This document shows positions 1 through 8,581 of a stretch of DNA of 64,000 bases, in pieces. Positions within the stretch are counted from its first letter, which is position 1, and every line of letters begins with the position of its first letter. The notes under the pieces are model-generated. The model made no database searches. It was given only the letters and a program-made list of their open reading frames with translations, and was not told the origin of the DNA. The translations under genes were made by a program, and so were the position numbers. The DNA is from Jiangella alba. GTDB taxonomy: Bacteria; Actinomycetota; Actinomycetes; Jiangellales; Jiangellaceae. Where the stretch lies: the NCBI RefSeq assembly GCF_900106035.1, contig NZ_FNUC01000004.1:3658548-3722547 (forward strand), read 5' to 3'.

Positions 1-972
1 GCTCAGTGTCCAGAGCACCACCGTCACGGCGAGGCCGGGCGCCCATCCGGTGGGCAGCAGGATCAGGCTGCTGCCGACGGCCATCGGCCCGAGCAGCGCC
101 AGCCGCCGCTGCGGGCCGAGGAAGCGCAGGCCGATCATGCCGAGCACGGTCCCGACCGGGTTGGCCGCCAGCAGCCAGCCCACCGCCGCCGTGCCGCCGC
201 CGAGCTCGTCGCCGAACGGCACCGCCAGACCCTCGGGGACGGCGTAGAAGCCGGCGCAGCAGGCGACGGCCAGCAGCGTGCGCAGGCGCGCGTCACCGGC
301 GACGACGGCCCACCCGGCCCGCACCGTCGCCCAGTAGCCGAGCGCCGGCGGCCCGGTCGCGCCCCGCGGTCCCGCACCGACGGCCGGCCGGTACGGGTCG
401 ATGCCCAGCCGGATGATCGCCGCCGACGCCAGGAACGTGACGACGTCGACGAGCAGGGCCGCGCTCGTGCCGAACTCGGCCACCAGGGCGGCGCCGGCGC
501 CGAACCCGACCGCGAACGACGCCTGCGACGTCATGGACACCAGGGCGAACCCGGCGGTGAGCTGGTCGCCGGGCAGCATGTCGGCGAGCACCGACTGCCG
601 CGCGCTGGCGAACGGGCTCGCCACGGCCTGGACGACGAACAGCAGCGCCGCCTGGGCGAGGAGCGGCATCCCGGGGACCGCCATGAGCGCCACCAGCGCG
701 GCCCGGGCGAGGTCGGTGTGGACCATGACGCTGCGCCGCGGGAACCGGTCCGCCAGGCCGGCCAGGGTGGCGCCGCCGACGAAGTCGGGTAGATAGGTCA
801 GCGCGTAGGTCAAGGCGGTGAGTCCGGCCGAGTTCGTCCGCTCGTAGACCAGCACGGTCAGCGCCACCCGGGCCAGCTGATCTCCGACGACGGAGAACAC
901 GTGCGCCAACCACAGCCGGCGGAACTGCGGCACGGCGAGCACCTGGGTGAAAGAGGCCGGCGAGTCGGACAT
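1..972 (-). CDS. MFS transporter, C-terminal part outside the window
   Basis: This is a major facilitator superfamily transporter, probably a drug or metabolite exporter of the inner membrane; the substrate cannot be read. The ATG at 970-972 opens a frame that stays open for 324 codons to the window edge, beginning MSDSPASFTQVLAV. Hydrophobic segments alternate with short basic loops, and the loop after the second segment carries LADRFPRRSVM, matching MFS motif A (G-x-L-a-D-R-x-G-R-R). About eight to nine membrane segments are visible, so roughly a quarter of a 400-residue protein is missing. It is divergent from nothing close by; the next gene (MscS-like) reads the same way with a 61-bp gap. 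The family is certain, the role is not. Confidence 0.85.
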   Translation of the reverse strand, partial: MSDSPASFTQVLAVPQFRRLWLAHVFSVVGDQLARVALTVLVYERTNSAGLTALTYALTYLPDFVGGATLAGLADRFPRRSVMVHTDLARAALVALMAVPGMPLLAQAALLFVVQAVASPFASARQSVLADMLPGDQLTAGFALVSMTSQASFAVGFGAGAALVAEFGTSAALLVDVVTFLASAAIIRLGIDPYRPAVGAGPRGATGPPALGYWATVRAGWAVVAGDARLRTLLAVACCAGFYAVPEGLAVPFGDELGGGTAAVGWLLAANPVGTVLGMIGLRFLGPQRRLALLGPMAVGSSLILLPTGWAPGLAVTVVLWTLS

Positions 973-1033
973 CGTGCCCAAGAGTGTGCCCGACCACGCC
1001 TTTGCGCGCAGTCAGGGGTGGTTGTCGCGGCGA

Positions 1034-1840
1034 CTACACGTCCGGCGGCGGCACCAGCGCGGGCAGGGGCGGCGGCGCGACGACGGAGACCGGCCGGCCC
1101 GGGGCGGCCAGCCGCCGGCCGAGCGCCGTCACCGCCGCCGACACGACCGCCGCGCCGTCGGACGGACGGTGCCAGCAGGTGACCGACAGCGTGGTCCGGT
1201 GTGGTTCGACGGCGCGGACGAGGACCCGCGGCGGCGGGTCGGCGAGCACCCCCGGCGTCTGCGCCAGCAGGCCGGCGATCAGCTCCGGCGTCCCGTCCGC
1301 CGCGTCGCCGCCGATCCGCACCTGCAGCTCGGAGGCGTTACGGCCGGTCGCGCTGTGGTTGACGAACGGGTTGTCGAGGAGCTTCTGGTTGGGCAGGTGC
1401 ACGACCCGCCCGTCCGCCGTCTCGATGATGACGGACCTGCTGTTGAGCTCACGGACCCGGCCGGTGTACCCGAGCGCCTCGATCGTGTCGTCCATCCGGA
1501 CCGGCCGGCGGGTCTGGATGACGATGCCGGCGGCGACGTTGTCGGCGATGCCGCGCAGGGCCAGGAAGGCGACGACGGCCAGCAGGATCGCCACCGCCAG
1601 CACCGGCTGGATCGAGGCGCCGAGCAGGCTCAGCGCGATCCCGACGCCGAGGAAGATCACGACGTAGCCGGTGAGGCGGACGCCGGCGCGCCGCAGATCG
1701 TCCGGCACCCGCACGCCGGCGAGGATCCGGTCGGCCGCGCGGCGCGCGTACCGGGCACAGAGCCACGCCGCCACGATGACGGCGAGCGCCAGGACCACGT
1801 CCCAGGCGGTGAACGACAGGCCGGAGAAGAAGTCCCTCAT
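1034..1840 (-). CDS. MscS-family small-conductance mechanosensitive channel
   Basis: This 268-residue protein belongs to the MscS family, which forms tension-gated channels that release solutes during osmotic downshock. Three hydrophobic helices occupy about residues 10-100. The pore-lining helix is followed by the family hallmark LRGIADNVAAGIVIQTRRPV, then the beta domain with IEALGYTGRVRELNSRSVII and VVHLPNQKLLDNPFVN. The length is close to the 286 residues of E. coli MscS. I chose the ATG at 1838-1840 because it places the first membrane helix directly at the N-terminus; the frame is open further upstream, but that stretch is a shadow of other reading frames. The C-terminal tail is short and proline-rich. 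It probably has its own transcript, since neighbours differ in orientation. Confidence 0.88.
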   Translation of the reverse strand: MRDFFSGLSFTAWDVVLALAVIVAAWLCARYARRAADRILAGVRVPDDLRRAGVRLTGYVVIFLGVGIALSLLGASIQPVLAVAILLAVVAFLALRGIADNVAAGIVIQTRRPVRMDDTIEALGYTGRVRELNSRSVIIETADGRVVHLPNQKLLDNPFVNHSATGRNASELQVRIGGDAADGTPELIAGLLAQTPGVLADPPPRVLVRAVEPHRTTLSVTCWHRPSDGAAVVSAAVTALGRRLAAPGRPVSVVAPPPLPALVPPPDV

Positions 1841-2042
1841 GCGCCTGGGTCGCCTTCGTCCCGATTCGCGCGGTTCGCACCCCTGGTCACGGCGCCTCCT
1901 CGGCTGGTCCGTGTCGCCAGGCTGCGTCAGGCGGCCGGTGCGCACGTCACCCCGGCGGGGTGAGGGCCGCGGCGCCTGGCTCGCCGATGCTGTGAGATAC
2001 CCCGACGTCGAATCGGCCGCCCGCCGAGGAAGCGCAGACACC

Positions 2043-3149
2043 ATGTCGAACGAGCTGGACAGCACGGCCCGCCCGGCCGGCCGGCCGTCGCTGGGCTTCG
2101 TGGCCGCGGCGACGGCCGTCGCGATCGGCGTGCTCGCACTGGCGGCGGCGACGTGGATGGTGCGCGGCGTGATCATCACCGTCGCGGCCGCCCTGCTGCT
2201 CGCCGCGGGCCTGGAACCGCAGGTCCGGGCCGTGCAGCGGCGGGTCGGACGGCGCGGGACCGCCGTGCTCGTCGTGGTCGCCGCGATCTTCGCCGGGCTC
2301 GTGCTGTTCGTGACGCTGGCGCTGCGGCCGGCCATCGACCAGGCCGCGGAGCTCGTCGACGACCTGCCCGCCCTGCTCGACCGGCTGTCCCAGCGCTTCG
2401 GCGGTTCGGCCCTCGCCGACCACCTCGCCAGCCCGGAGTTCGAGCAGCAGGTGCGCGGCGCCCTCGACGACGTCGTGGCGTTCGCCGCGAGCTCGCTGGG
2501 CGCGGCGTTCGGCGTCCTGGGCAGCGTCGTCGGCGTCGTCTTCACCGGCTTCACCGTCGCCGCGACGACGGTCTACGCGATGCTGGCGCTGCCGCGGATC
2601 AGGGCGTTCGCCGGGCGGGCGGCGGGCGACCCCGAACGCGTCGCCGTCGTGGGCGAGGTCTTCCGCCGGGTCGGCGGCTACGTGACCGGCCAGCTGGGCA
2701 TCTGCGCGTGCGCCGGCATCGCGTCGGCGATCTTCTTCGTGATCGTCGGCCTGCCGTACGCGGCGCTGCTGGCGCTGATCGTCGCGGTCCTCGACGCGGT
2801 GCCGCAGGTCGGCGCCACCCTGGCGGCCGTCGTCGCGGTGCTCGTCGCACTGACCGTCGGCTTCGGCACCGCCGTCGCCGTGGCGGTGTTCTTCATCGCC
2901 TACCAGCAGCTCGAGAACTTCGTCATCGCACCGCGCGTGTTCGCGTCGGCGGTGTCGCTGACGCCGATGACGGTGTTCCTCGCGGTGCTCGCGGGCGGCG
3001 CCCTCGCCGGGTTCGTCGGCGCGATCCTCGCCCTCCCGGTCACGGCGGCCGTGACCGTCGTCCTCCGCTACGTCTTCCGGCGCCGGCTCGCCGAGGCGCA
3101 TCCGGTCGAGCCGGGCGACGAGGCCCGCCTGAACGGCCATCGCGACTGA
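2043..3149 (+). CDS. AI-2E family (YdiK/PerM-like) membrane transporter
   Basis: This is a 368-residue polytopic membrane protein of the AI-2E transporter superfamily, formerly UPF0118. Two N-terminal hydrophobic segments (about residues 18-60) and one near 75-95 precede a long soluble linker ([14 protein letters not shown]), followed by five C-terminal membrane segments. The diagnostic stretch near the C-terminus reads [20 protein letters not shown], equivalent to the Q-x-x-E-x-x-x-x-P-x-(V/I) motif of the family. Substrates differ between members (autoinducer-2 export, Na+/H+ antiport), so no substrate is assigned. The ATG at 2043 follows a GAGGAAG ribosome site near 2026. It overlaps the next gene by one base (TGATG), so the two are probably translationally coupled. 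Confidence 0.87.
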   Translation: MSNELDSTARPAGRPSLGFVAAATAVAIGVLALAAATWMVRGVIITVAAALLLAAGLEPQVRAVQRRVGRRGTAVLVVVAAIFAGLVLFVTLALRPAIDQAAELVDDLPALLDRLSQRFGGSALADHLASPEFEQQVRGALDDVVAFAASSLGAAFGVLGSVVGVVFTGFTVAATTVYAMLALPRIRAFAGRAAGDPERVAVVGEVFRRVGGYVTGQLGICACAGIASAIFFVIVGLPYAALLALIVAVLDAVPQVGATLAAVVAVLVALTVGFGTAVAVAVFFIAYQQLENFVIAPRVFASAVSLTPMTVFLAVLAGGALAGFVGAILALPVTAAVTVVLRYVFRRRLAEAHPVEPGDEARLNGHRD

Positions 3150-3790
3150 TGGCGCAGCGGTCCCGGCTCCCGGTCACCGCGGTTGCCCGGCTGGTGGGTT
3201 CGCTGGCCGGCGGTGTGCTCGCCGGTGCGCTGGTGACCTGGTGGGCCGACGCCACCGTGGGGGCGCTGGCCGGTATCGCCGTCGCGGCCGGGGTGTTCGT
3301 CGTCGCGGGGTGGGCGACGTTGTGGTCGCTCGACCCGGCCGCCACCCGGGCGAGCGTGCGACGCGAGGAGCTGCGCCCGCTGGTCGACGAGCTGGTGGTG
3401 GTCGCCGCGGCGCTGTGCGGTCTGGCCGCCGTGGTGGTGTTGCTGGTCGTCGGGGAGTCCTCGGCCGGTGCCGGGCCGGCGGCCGCGGCGCTGGCCGCCG
3501 TCCTGCTGTCGTGGGGCGCCCTGCACCTGATGTACGCGACGCGGTACGCGTTCCTCTACTACTCGAGCCCGGACGGCGGCATCGACTTCAACGCGCCGGA
3601 CCCGCCCTGCTACCGCGACTTCCTGTACTTCAGCTACAACCTCGGCATGACGTACCAGGTGTCCGACACCGCCGTGACCAGCACCGTCGTCCGGTCGGTG
3701 GTGCTGCGCCACTGCCTGCTGTCGTACGCGTTCGGCGCGATGATCCTCGCCACGACGATCAACCTCGTCGTCGGAATCGTCAGCGCCTGA
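3149..3790 (+). CDS. DUF1345 family membrane protein
   Basis: This 213-residue integral membrane protein matches the DUF1345 family, whose biochemical role is unknown. Five hydrophobic segments are visible, with the family's typical acidic-aromatic loop [12 protein letters not shown] and the following [20 protein letters not shown], which carries the conserved DFLYFS..G.T.Q.SD pattern. The ATG lies inside the stop of the preceding permease gene (TGATG), pointing to a two-gene operon. The 3' end overlaps the convergent hydrolase gene by 11 bp, so no terminator can lie between them. The family assignment is firm; no function should be inferred. Confidence 0.83.
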   Translation: MAQRSRLPVTAVARLVGSLAGGVLAGALVTWWADATVGALAGIAVAAGVFVVAGWATLWSLDPAATRASVRREELRPLVDELVVVAAALCGLAAVVVLLVVGESSAGAGPAAAALAAVLLSWGALHLMYATRYAFLYYSSPDGGIDFNAPDPPCYRDFLYFSYNLGMTYQVSDTAVTSTVVRSVVLRHCLLSYAFGAMILATTINLVVGIVSA

Positions 3791-4571
3791 CGCCCGCCAC
3801 GAACGCGACGACGTCGGCGGCGACCCGCTCCGGCCGCTCCCACAGCACGAGGTGGCCGGTGCCCTCGTACGTCACCAGACGACTGCCCTCGATCGCCGCC
3901 GCCAGCTCACGGCCCTGACCGGCGGGCAGCACGTCGTCGTCGCCGCCCCAGAGGATCAGCGTGGGGACGGCGATCGGGCCGCGCCGGATCGGCGGCACGG
4001 CGCCGACCAGGCCGTCGAGGACGGCGCGCCACACCCGGCGGGGGATGGTCAGCGCGGCGGCCAGCTGGTCGTCGAGGTACCCGGCCGGCACCGCGACGTG
4101 CAGCGGCAGCGCACCGGTGAGCGCCTCGGCGTCGGCCCGGGTCACCGGGTCGTGCAACGACGCCAGCGGACCGGCGAGAGCAGCCGGCACGGGGCCGCGC
4201 AGATCGCTGGGCGCCCCGATCAGCACCAGGCCGCGCACCCGGCCGGGGTGGTCCACCGCGACCTGCTGGGCGACGTACCCGCCGCTGGACGTCCCGGCCA
4301 GCCAGCAGGTGTCCAGTCCCAGCGCGTCGAGCAGCGCGACGGCGTCGGCGGCGGCGTCGGCCAGCGTGTAGCCGCCGGCCGGTGCCGTGCTGGCGCCGAC
4401 GCCGCGCTGGTCGGGGACGACGAGCCGCAGCGAACGGGGGAGCAGCGGCACGAGGCGGTCGAAGACCCGGTGCGTCTCGCCCCACGCGTGCAGCAGCAGC
4501 ACCGGCTCGCCGCCGGCGTCGCCGTGCTGGTGGACGGCCAGCTCCGCGCCCGTCGGGAGCGCGATCCGCAT
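3780..4571 (-). CDS. alpha/beta hydrolase
   Basis: This 263-residue protein has the canonical alpha/beta-hydrolase fold. An oxyanion-side HAWGE motif lies near residue 30, the DQRGVGAS turn follows, the nucleophile elbow is AGTSSGGY (Ser at the centre of G-x-S-x-G), the acid is in WGGDDDVLP and the histidine in [11 protein letters not shown]. Length and layout match proline iminopeptidase, lactonase or haloperoxidase-like hydrolases, which cannot be separated by eye. The frame extends 11 codons further upstream, but the ATG at 4569-4571 gives a conventional start ([14 protein letters not shown]). The gene is convergent with the DUF1345 gene and only 7 bp upstream of the vanY stop region, so it may receive read-through from vanY. 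Confidence 0.85.
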   Translation of the reverse strand: MRIALPTGAELAVHQHGDAGGEPVLLLHAWGETHRVFDRLVPLLPRSLRLVVPDQRGVGASTAPAGGYTLADAAADAVALLDALGLDTCWLAGTSSGGYVAQQVAVDHPGRVRGLVLIGAPSDLRGPVPAALAGPLASLHDPVTRADAEALTGALPLHVAVPAGYLDDQLAAALTIPRRVWRAVLDGLVGAVPPIRRGPIAVPTLILWGGDDDVLPAGQGRELAAAIEGSRLVTYEGTGHLVLWERPERVAADVVAFVAGVRR

Positions 4572-4578
4572 GACACCA

Positions 4579-5088
4579 TCATGCGCCCACCCGGCGGCCG
4601 TCACCGCCCATCCGCGGATCGTGGGACGGGTCGGGGTACATCGCCGGGGGTCCGTCGACGGCGGCGTCGGGGAGCAGCTCGAAGTGCCAGGGCTCGTTGC
4701 GGTAGATCTGGCACAGTCCGTACCGGGCGCCGTGCTCGGACAGCCACGCCCTGGCCGCGGCCGGCCCGATGTCGATCGCGTGCCCCGCCACGTGCGGCGA
4801 CGTGTCCGGGGTGGCGACCCAGCGGGCGGCCTCCTCGGCCGAGCCGTGCTCCGCGACCGCGCGGCGCAGCAGCCGCTCCTGGTAGTCCGGCGAACGCCAG
4901 CCGCTGTTGACGGTGAACCGGACGCCGTCGCGCGCGGCGTCCGCCGCCGCCCGGCGCAGCGCCCGGAGCAGGCCGGGGTCGAGGTTGGCGACGCCGGGAT
5001 ACCGGTCGTCGAACACCGTCACGCCGCTGGGAAGGGCGCCGGCGTCGGCGGGCCGGGTCGTCGTCAGGGCCGGTTCGGTGGAGGACAT
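4579..5088 (-). CDS. vanY: VanY-type D,D-carboxypeptidase (peptidase M15B)
   Basis: This 169-residue zinc peptidase belongs to M15B. VanY enzymes remove the terminal D-Ala from pentapeptide precursors and so eliminate the vancomycin target. Visible motifs are SGWRSPDYQ (Arg65, substrate binding), SPHVAGHAIDIG (zinc ligands His99 and Asp106) and EPWHFEL (catalytic Glu132 and zinc ligand His135). No signal peptide or membrane anchor precedes the catalytic domain, unlike enterococcal VanY, so it may act on cytoplasmic precursors or leave by another route. It is divergent from vanR across 87 bp holding the conserved VanR-box block, which strongly suggests VanRS control. A general M15 recycling peptidase is the alternative, but the context argues for resistance. 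Confidence 0.88.
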   Translation of the reverse strand: MSSTEPALTTTRPADAGALPSGVTVFDDRYPGVANLDPGLLRALRRAAADAARDGVRFTVNSGWRSPDYQERLLRRAVAEHGSAEEAARWVATPDTSPHVAGHAIDIGPAAARAWLSEHGARYGLCQIYRNEPWHFELLPDAAVDGPPAMYPDPSHDPRMGGDGRRVGA

Positions 5089-5095
5089 GGCCCCA

Positions 5096-5150
5096 GTCAA
5101 GGCAGCGCGGTGTTGCCGTCGCGTATGCGGTTTTCGATACGCGGGCGATA
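5096..5150. promoter_or_regulatory. Putative VanR box between vanY and vanR
   Basis: This 55-bp block recurs at 9555-9609 in front of vanH with 49 of 55 identical bases. Inside it lies the inverted repeat GCGTAT-N10-ATACGC (5121-5126 and 5137-5142). The ten spacer bases differ between the copies while the half-sites do not, as expected of a dimeric response-regulator site. It is only 7 bp from the vanY start codon and 25 bp from the vanR start, so it can serve both divergent genes. Assignment to VanR is inferred from position and conservation. Confidence 0.8.
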
Positions 5151-5175
5151 GCACCCGGCTCGTAGCATCGGGACC

Positions 5176-5856
5176 ATGCGTGTGCTGGTCGTCGAGGACG
5201 AACCCTTCCTTGCGGAGGCCATCCGCGACGGCCTGCGCCTCGAGGCCATCGCCGCCGACGTCGCCGGCGAGGGCGACGCCGCGCTGGAGCTGCTCGGCGT
5301 CAACGCCTACGACATCGCCGTCCTCGATCGCGACATCCCGGGGCCCTCCGGCGACGAGATCGCCCGCCGCATCGTCGCGTCCGGCAGCGGCATGCCGATC
5401 CTCATGCTCACCGCCGCCGACCGGCTCGACGACAAGGCCTCCGGGTTCGAGCTCGGCGCCGACGACTACCTCACCAAACCGTTCGACCTGCAGGAACTCG
5501 TGCTCAGACTCAGGGCGCTGGACCGCCGGCGCGCGTACAACCGGCCGCCGGTGCGCGAGCTGGCCGGGCTGCGGCTGGACCCGTTCCGCCGCGAGGTCTA
5601 CCGCGGCGGGCGCTACGTGGCGCTGACCAGGAAGCAGTTCGCCGTGCTCGAGGTGCTCGTCGGGGCCGAGGGCGGCGTCGTCAGCGCCGAGCAGCTGCTG
5701 GAGCGGGCCTGGGACGAGAACGCCGACCCGTTCACGAACGCGGTGCGCATCACGGTGTCGGCGCTGCGCAAGCGGCTCGGCGAGCCCTGGCTGATCGCGA
5801 CGGTGCCCGGCGTCGGCTACCGCATCGACACCGGCGACCGGGACGAGCGTGGCTAG
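5176..5856 (+). CDS. vanR: VanR-type response regulator (OmpR family)
   Basis: VanR is the transcriptional activator of the glycopeptide-resistance genes. The 226-residue protein has an N-terminal receiver domain with acidic pocket VVEDEP, phospho-acceptor Asp51 in VLDRDIPG, Thr in MLTAAD and Lys in LTKPFD. The C-terminal winged helix (about 125-222) contains RKQFAVLEVLV and the recognition region FTNAVRITVSALRKRL. The overall sequence is the actinomycete VanR type rather than a generic OmpR paralogue. The ATG at 5176 has only a weak ribosome site. The gene overlaps vanS by 8 bp. The adjacent conserved inverted repeat suggests autoregulation. Confidence 0.92.
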   Translation: MRVLVVEDEPFLAEAIRDGLRLEAIAADVAGEGDAALELLGVNAYDIAVLDRDIPGPSGDEIARRIVASGSGMPILMLTAADRLDDKASGFELGADDYLTKPFDLQELVLRLRALDRRRAYNRPPVRELAGLRLDPFRREVYRGGRYVALTRKQFAVLEVLVGAEGGVVSAEQLLERAWDENADPFTNAVRITVSALRKRLGEPWLIATVPGVGYRIDTGDRDERG

Positions 5857-6964
5857 GCCGCCCGGCCTGAGTGTGCGGGTCAAGCTCACGCTCAGCTACG
5901 CCGGCTTCCTCATGATCGCCGGTGTGCTGCTGCTCGCCGCGTCGTGGGTGTACCTCATGCGCGACGCGCCGCTGCGCACGCTCGTACCGGACTTCTCCAA
6001 CCTGCCGCTCGCGCTCAACCCGCGCAACCGCGGCCCGGCCGTCTTCGGCCCGGTGGCGGCCGCGATGCTGCTGTTCCTGCTGGTCTTCGGGCTGGTCGGC
6101 GGCTGGATCCTGGCCGGGCGCATGCTGTCCCCGCTGACCCGCATCACCGACGCCACCCGCAAGGCCGCGACGGGATCGCTCTCACACCGCATCGAGCTGG
6201 AGGGCCGCAACGACGAGTTCCGCGAGCTGGCCGACGCCTTCGACCGCATGCTCCAGCGGCTCGAGGCGCACGTCGCCGAGCAGCGGCGCTTCGCCGCCAA
6301 CGCCTCGCACGAGCTGCGCACCCCGCTGGCGGTCAGCCAGATCCTGCTCGACGTCGCCCGCGCCGACCCCGACCACGACACCGACCGGCTGGTCGAGCGC
6401 CTGCACGCCGTCAACCTCCGCGCCATCGACCTCACCGAGGCGCTGATCCTGTTCAGCCGGGCCGACCAGCGCTCGTTCGCACGCGAGCGGGTCGACCTGT
6501 CGCTGCTCGCGGAGGAGGCGGCCGAAACGCTGCTGCCGCTCGCCGAGGAGCGCGGCCGCACCATCGAGACGTCCGGCGACGCCGCGGCGGCCGTCGGCTC
6601 GCATCCGCTGCTGCTGCAGCTGACGACGAACCTCGTGCACAACGCGATCGTGCACAACCTGCCCGACGACGGCACGGTGTGGATCACGACCGGCGCGCAC
6701 GACGGCGCCGTCACCCTCACCGTCGAGAACACCGGCGCGCCGCTCTCGCCGCGGCAGGTCTCGACCCTCACCGAACCGTTCCAGCGCGGCGTCGACCGCG
6801 TCCGCGGCGACCACGAGGGCACGGGCCTCGGCCTGGCCATCGTCACGAGCATCGCCCAGGCGCACGACGGCACCCTCACCCTCACCCCGCGCGACACCGG
6901 AGGGCTGCGCGTCACGCTGCGGTTGCCCGCCGCGCCGTCTCACGTGATGGGGAAGTCGAAGTAG
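5849..6964 (+). CDS. vanS: VanS-type sensor histidine kinase
   Basis: VanS senses glycopeptide or the resulting cell-wall stress at the membrane and phosphorylates or dephosphorylates VanR. The 371-residue protein starts with GTG inside the vanR stop region. It has two membrane helices (about 16-37 and 66-90) flanking a short extracellular loop of roughly 28 residues, a HAMP segment (91-145), the dimerisation/phosphorylation helix FAANASHELRTPLAV with His154, the N-box NLVHNAIVHN around Asn265 and the G-box GTGLGLAIV near 325. The short sensor loop is the actinomycete pattern and implies a direct ligand or membrane-proximal signal. The 3' end overlaps the convergent vanX gene by 25 bp. Confidence 0.92.
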   Translation: MARPPGLSVRVKLTLSYAGFLMIAGVLLLAASWVYLMRDAPLRTLVPDFSNLPLALNPRNRGPAVFGPVAAAMLLFLLVFGLVGGWILAGRMLSPLTRITDATRKAATGSLSHRIELEGRNDEFRELADAFDRMLQRLEAHVAEQRRFAANASHELRTPLAVSQILLDVARADPDHDTDRLVERLHAVNLRAIDLTEALILFSRADQRSFARERVDLSLLAEEAAETLLPLAEERGRTIETSGDAAAAVGSHPLLLQLTTNLVHNAIVHNLPDDGTVWITTGAHDGAVTLTVENTGAPLSPRQVSTLTEPFQRGVDRVRGDHEGTGLGLAIVTSIAQAHDGTLTLTPRDTGGLRVTLRLPAAPSHVMGKSK

Positions 6965-7548
6965 GTGTCGGGGTAGGGCTCGTCGCGCAGCGTGTAGTGC
7001 CACCACTCGACGTCGTAGCGGACGAAGCCGCTGGCCTCCATGACGGAGCAGAGGTAGCGGCGGTTCCTCGCCTCGGCCTGCGTGATGCCCGTCGCGCCGT
7101 GGTGGGAGATCGAGTCCATCAGGTCGTGGTCGCCGCCCATGGGGGCGAGCTCACCGGTCACCAGCTGATAGAGGGTGAGATCGACGCTGCTGCCGCGGCT
7201 GTGGCCGGACCGGGCCGACACGTAGCCCCGCTCGACCATCTCGGGACGGTCGAGGTTCGGGTAGTGCCGCAGCTTCGTCCGTCCGTCCTCGGGCTGCTTC
7301 GACCAGTTCAGGAAGCTGTCGACGGCCCGCTGCGGGCGGTAGGCGTCCCAGAGCACCAGGCCGAAGCCGAGCGCCTCGGCCCGGACGCGGGCTCGACGCA
7401 GCGCCGCACACAGCGCCGTGGTGCCGACGATGCGGTTGGCCAGGTAGCCGTCCACCGGCTTGCCGGTGAAGTTGTCCCAGGTGGCGTACTTGGCGTCCCA
7501 GCGGATGCCGGGCACGTGCTCGTCCACGACGACGAAGTCAGCGGTCAT
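6940..7548 (-). CDS. vanX: D-Ala-D-Ala dipeptidase VanX
   Basis: VanX is a cytoplasmic zinc dipeptidase that destroys D-Ala-D-Ala so that only D-Ala-D-Lac enters the peptidoglycan precursor. The 202-residue sequence keeps the catalytic set at the same numbers as the enterococcal enzyme: Arg71 (DAYRPQ), zinc ligands His116 and Asp123 (SGHSRGSSVDLTL), Glu181 and His184 (EWWHY). Length matches the family's 202 residues. The ATG overlaps the ligase gene by 11 bp, completing the vanH-vanA-vanX order. It is convergent with vanS. Confidence 0.95.
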   Translation of the reverse strand: MTADFVVVDEHVPGIRWDAKYATWDNFTGKPVDGYLANRIVGTTALCAALRRARVRAEALGFGLVLWDAYRPQRAVDSFLNWSKQPEDGRTKLRHYPNLDRPEMVERGYVSARSGHSRGSSVDLTLYQLVTGELAPMGGDHDLMDSISHHGATGITQAEARNRRYLCSVMEASGFVRYDVEWWHYTLRDEPYPDTYFDFPIT

Positions 7549-8581
7549 CGGCGTGGTCCTCCAGCGCCAGCGACACGATGCGGTCGAGCACGTCGGCCAT
7601 CGGCCTCCCCGCGGCCGCCATCATCCGCGGGTAGCGGCTGTACGACGTCATGCCGGGGAACGTGTTGACCTCGTTGAGGACCACCGTGCCGTCGCCGCGG
7701 AGGAACAGGTCCACGCGCGCGAGCCCACGGCAGCCGAGGGCGCGGTAGACGGCCTTCGCGGTCTCCTGGACGAGCCTGCGCGACGCCGCCGGGATGTCGG
7801 CGGGCACGATCGGGGTCGAGTTGTCGGACCCGGACTCGGGCGTGCTCTCCTGGTGGATCCGGAAGAAGCCGTGGGACAGCGCGATGTGGTCGACCTCGCC
7901 CACGGTGAGGTCCGTACCGTTCCCCAGCACGGCGCAGCCGATCTCGCTGCCGGCGACCGCCTCCTCGATCACCACCTTCGAGTCGTACCGCCGCGCCGCG
8001 TCGACCGCGTCGGCCAGGTCCGCTTCGCTCGTCACCTTGCTGACCCCGAACGACGACCCGGACCGGGCCGGCTTCACGAAGACGGGGTAGGTCAGCGCGC
8101 CGCCATCGGGCTTCTCGTCGGCCAGGACGGTCCAGAACCGCGGCGTCGCGATGCCCGCGCTCGCGGCGACGACATAGGCGAGCGACTTGTCCATGCAGAC
8201 GGCGGAGCTCTGGACGTCGCAGCCGGCGTAGGGGATGCCGGAGAGCTCCAGCAGGCCCTGCATCGCGCCGTCCTCGCCGAGCTTGCCGTGCAGCACCGGC
8301 AGCACGACGTCCAGGCGGATGGTCTCGTAGCGTCCCTCGTCCAGCACGATCAGCCCGTGGACGCCGCGGTCCGGCGACAGCACCGCCGGGCGCGCCCCGT
8401 CCTCCCAGCCCTCGCCGGGCCCGTCGCAGAGCGTCCAGGCGCCGGTCGTCGTGATGCCGATCCATATCGTTTCGTACCGGCGCGGATCGAGATTCGCCGC
8501 GACCTCCCGCGCGGACTTGACGGAGATCGGGTGCTCCTCGGACACGCCGCCGAAGACGACGCCGACCTTCAACCTCTTCAT
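7538..8581 (-). CDS. vanA: D-alanine--(R)-lactate ligase, VanA type
   Basis: This 347-residue ATP-grasp ligase joins D-Ala to D-lactate, giving a depsipeptide that vancomycin binds poorly. Identity as a D-Lac rather than D-Ala-D-Ala ligase comes from the omega loop: EVDHIALSHGFFRIHQE with His243, the counterpart of His244 in VanA, in place of the Lys-Tyr pattern of Ddl. ATP-grasp elements include FVKPARSGSSFGV, VVIEEAV and the metal-binding VVLNEVNTFPGMT. Vancomycin-resistance ligases of actinomycetes carry several names, so the symbol indicates type only. The ATG overlaps the vanH stop by 4 bp, so the operon is translationally coupled. Confidence 0.93.
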   Translation of the reverse strand: MKRLKVGVVFGGVSEEHPISVKSAREVAANLDPRRYETIWIGITTTGAWTLCDGPGEGWEDGARPAVLSPDRGVHGLIVLDEGRYETIRLDVVLPVLHGKLGEDGAMQGLLELSGIPYAGCDVQSSAVCMDKSLAYVVAASAGIATPRFWTVLADEKPDGGALTYPVFVKPARSGSSFGVSKVTSEADLADAVDAARRYDSKVVIEEAVAGSEIGCAVLGNGTDLTVGEVDHIALSHGFFRIHQESTPESGSDNSTPIVPADIPAASRRLVQETAKAVYRALGCRGLARVDLFLRGDGTVVLNEVNTFPGMTSYSRYPRMMAAAGRPMADVLDRIVSLALEDHADDR

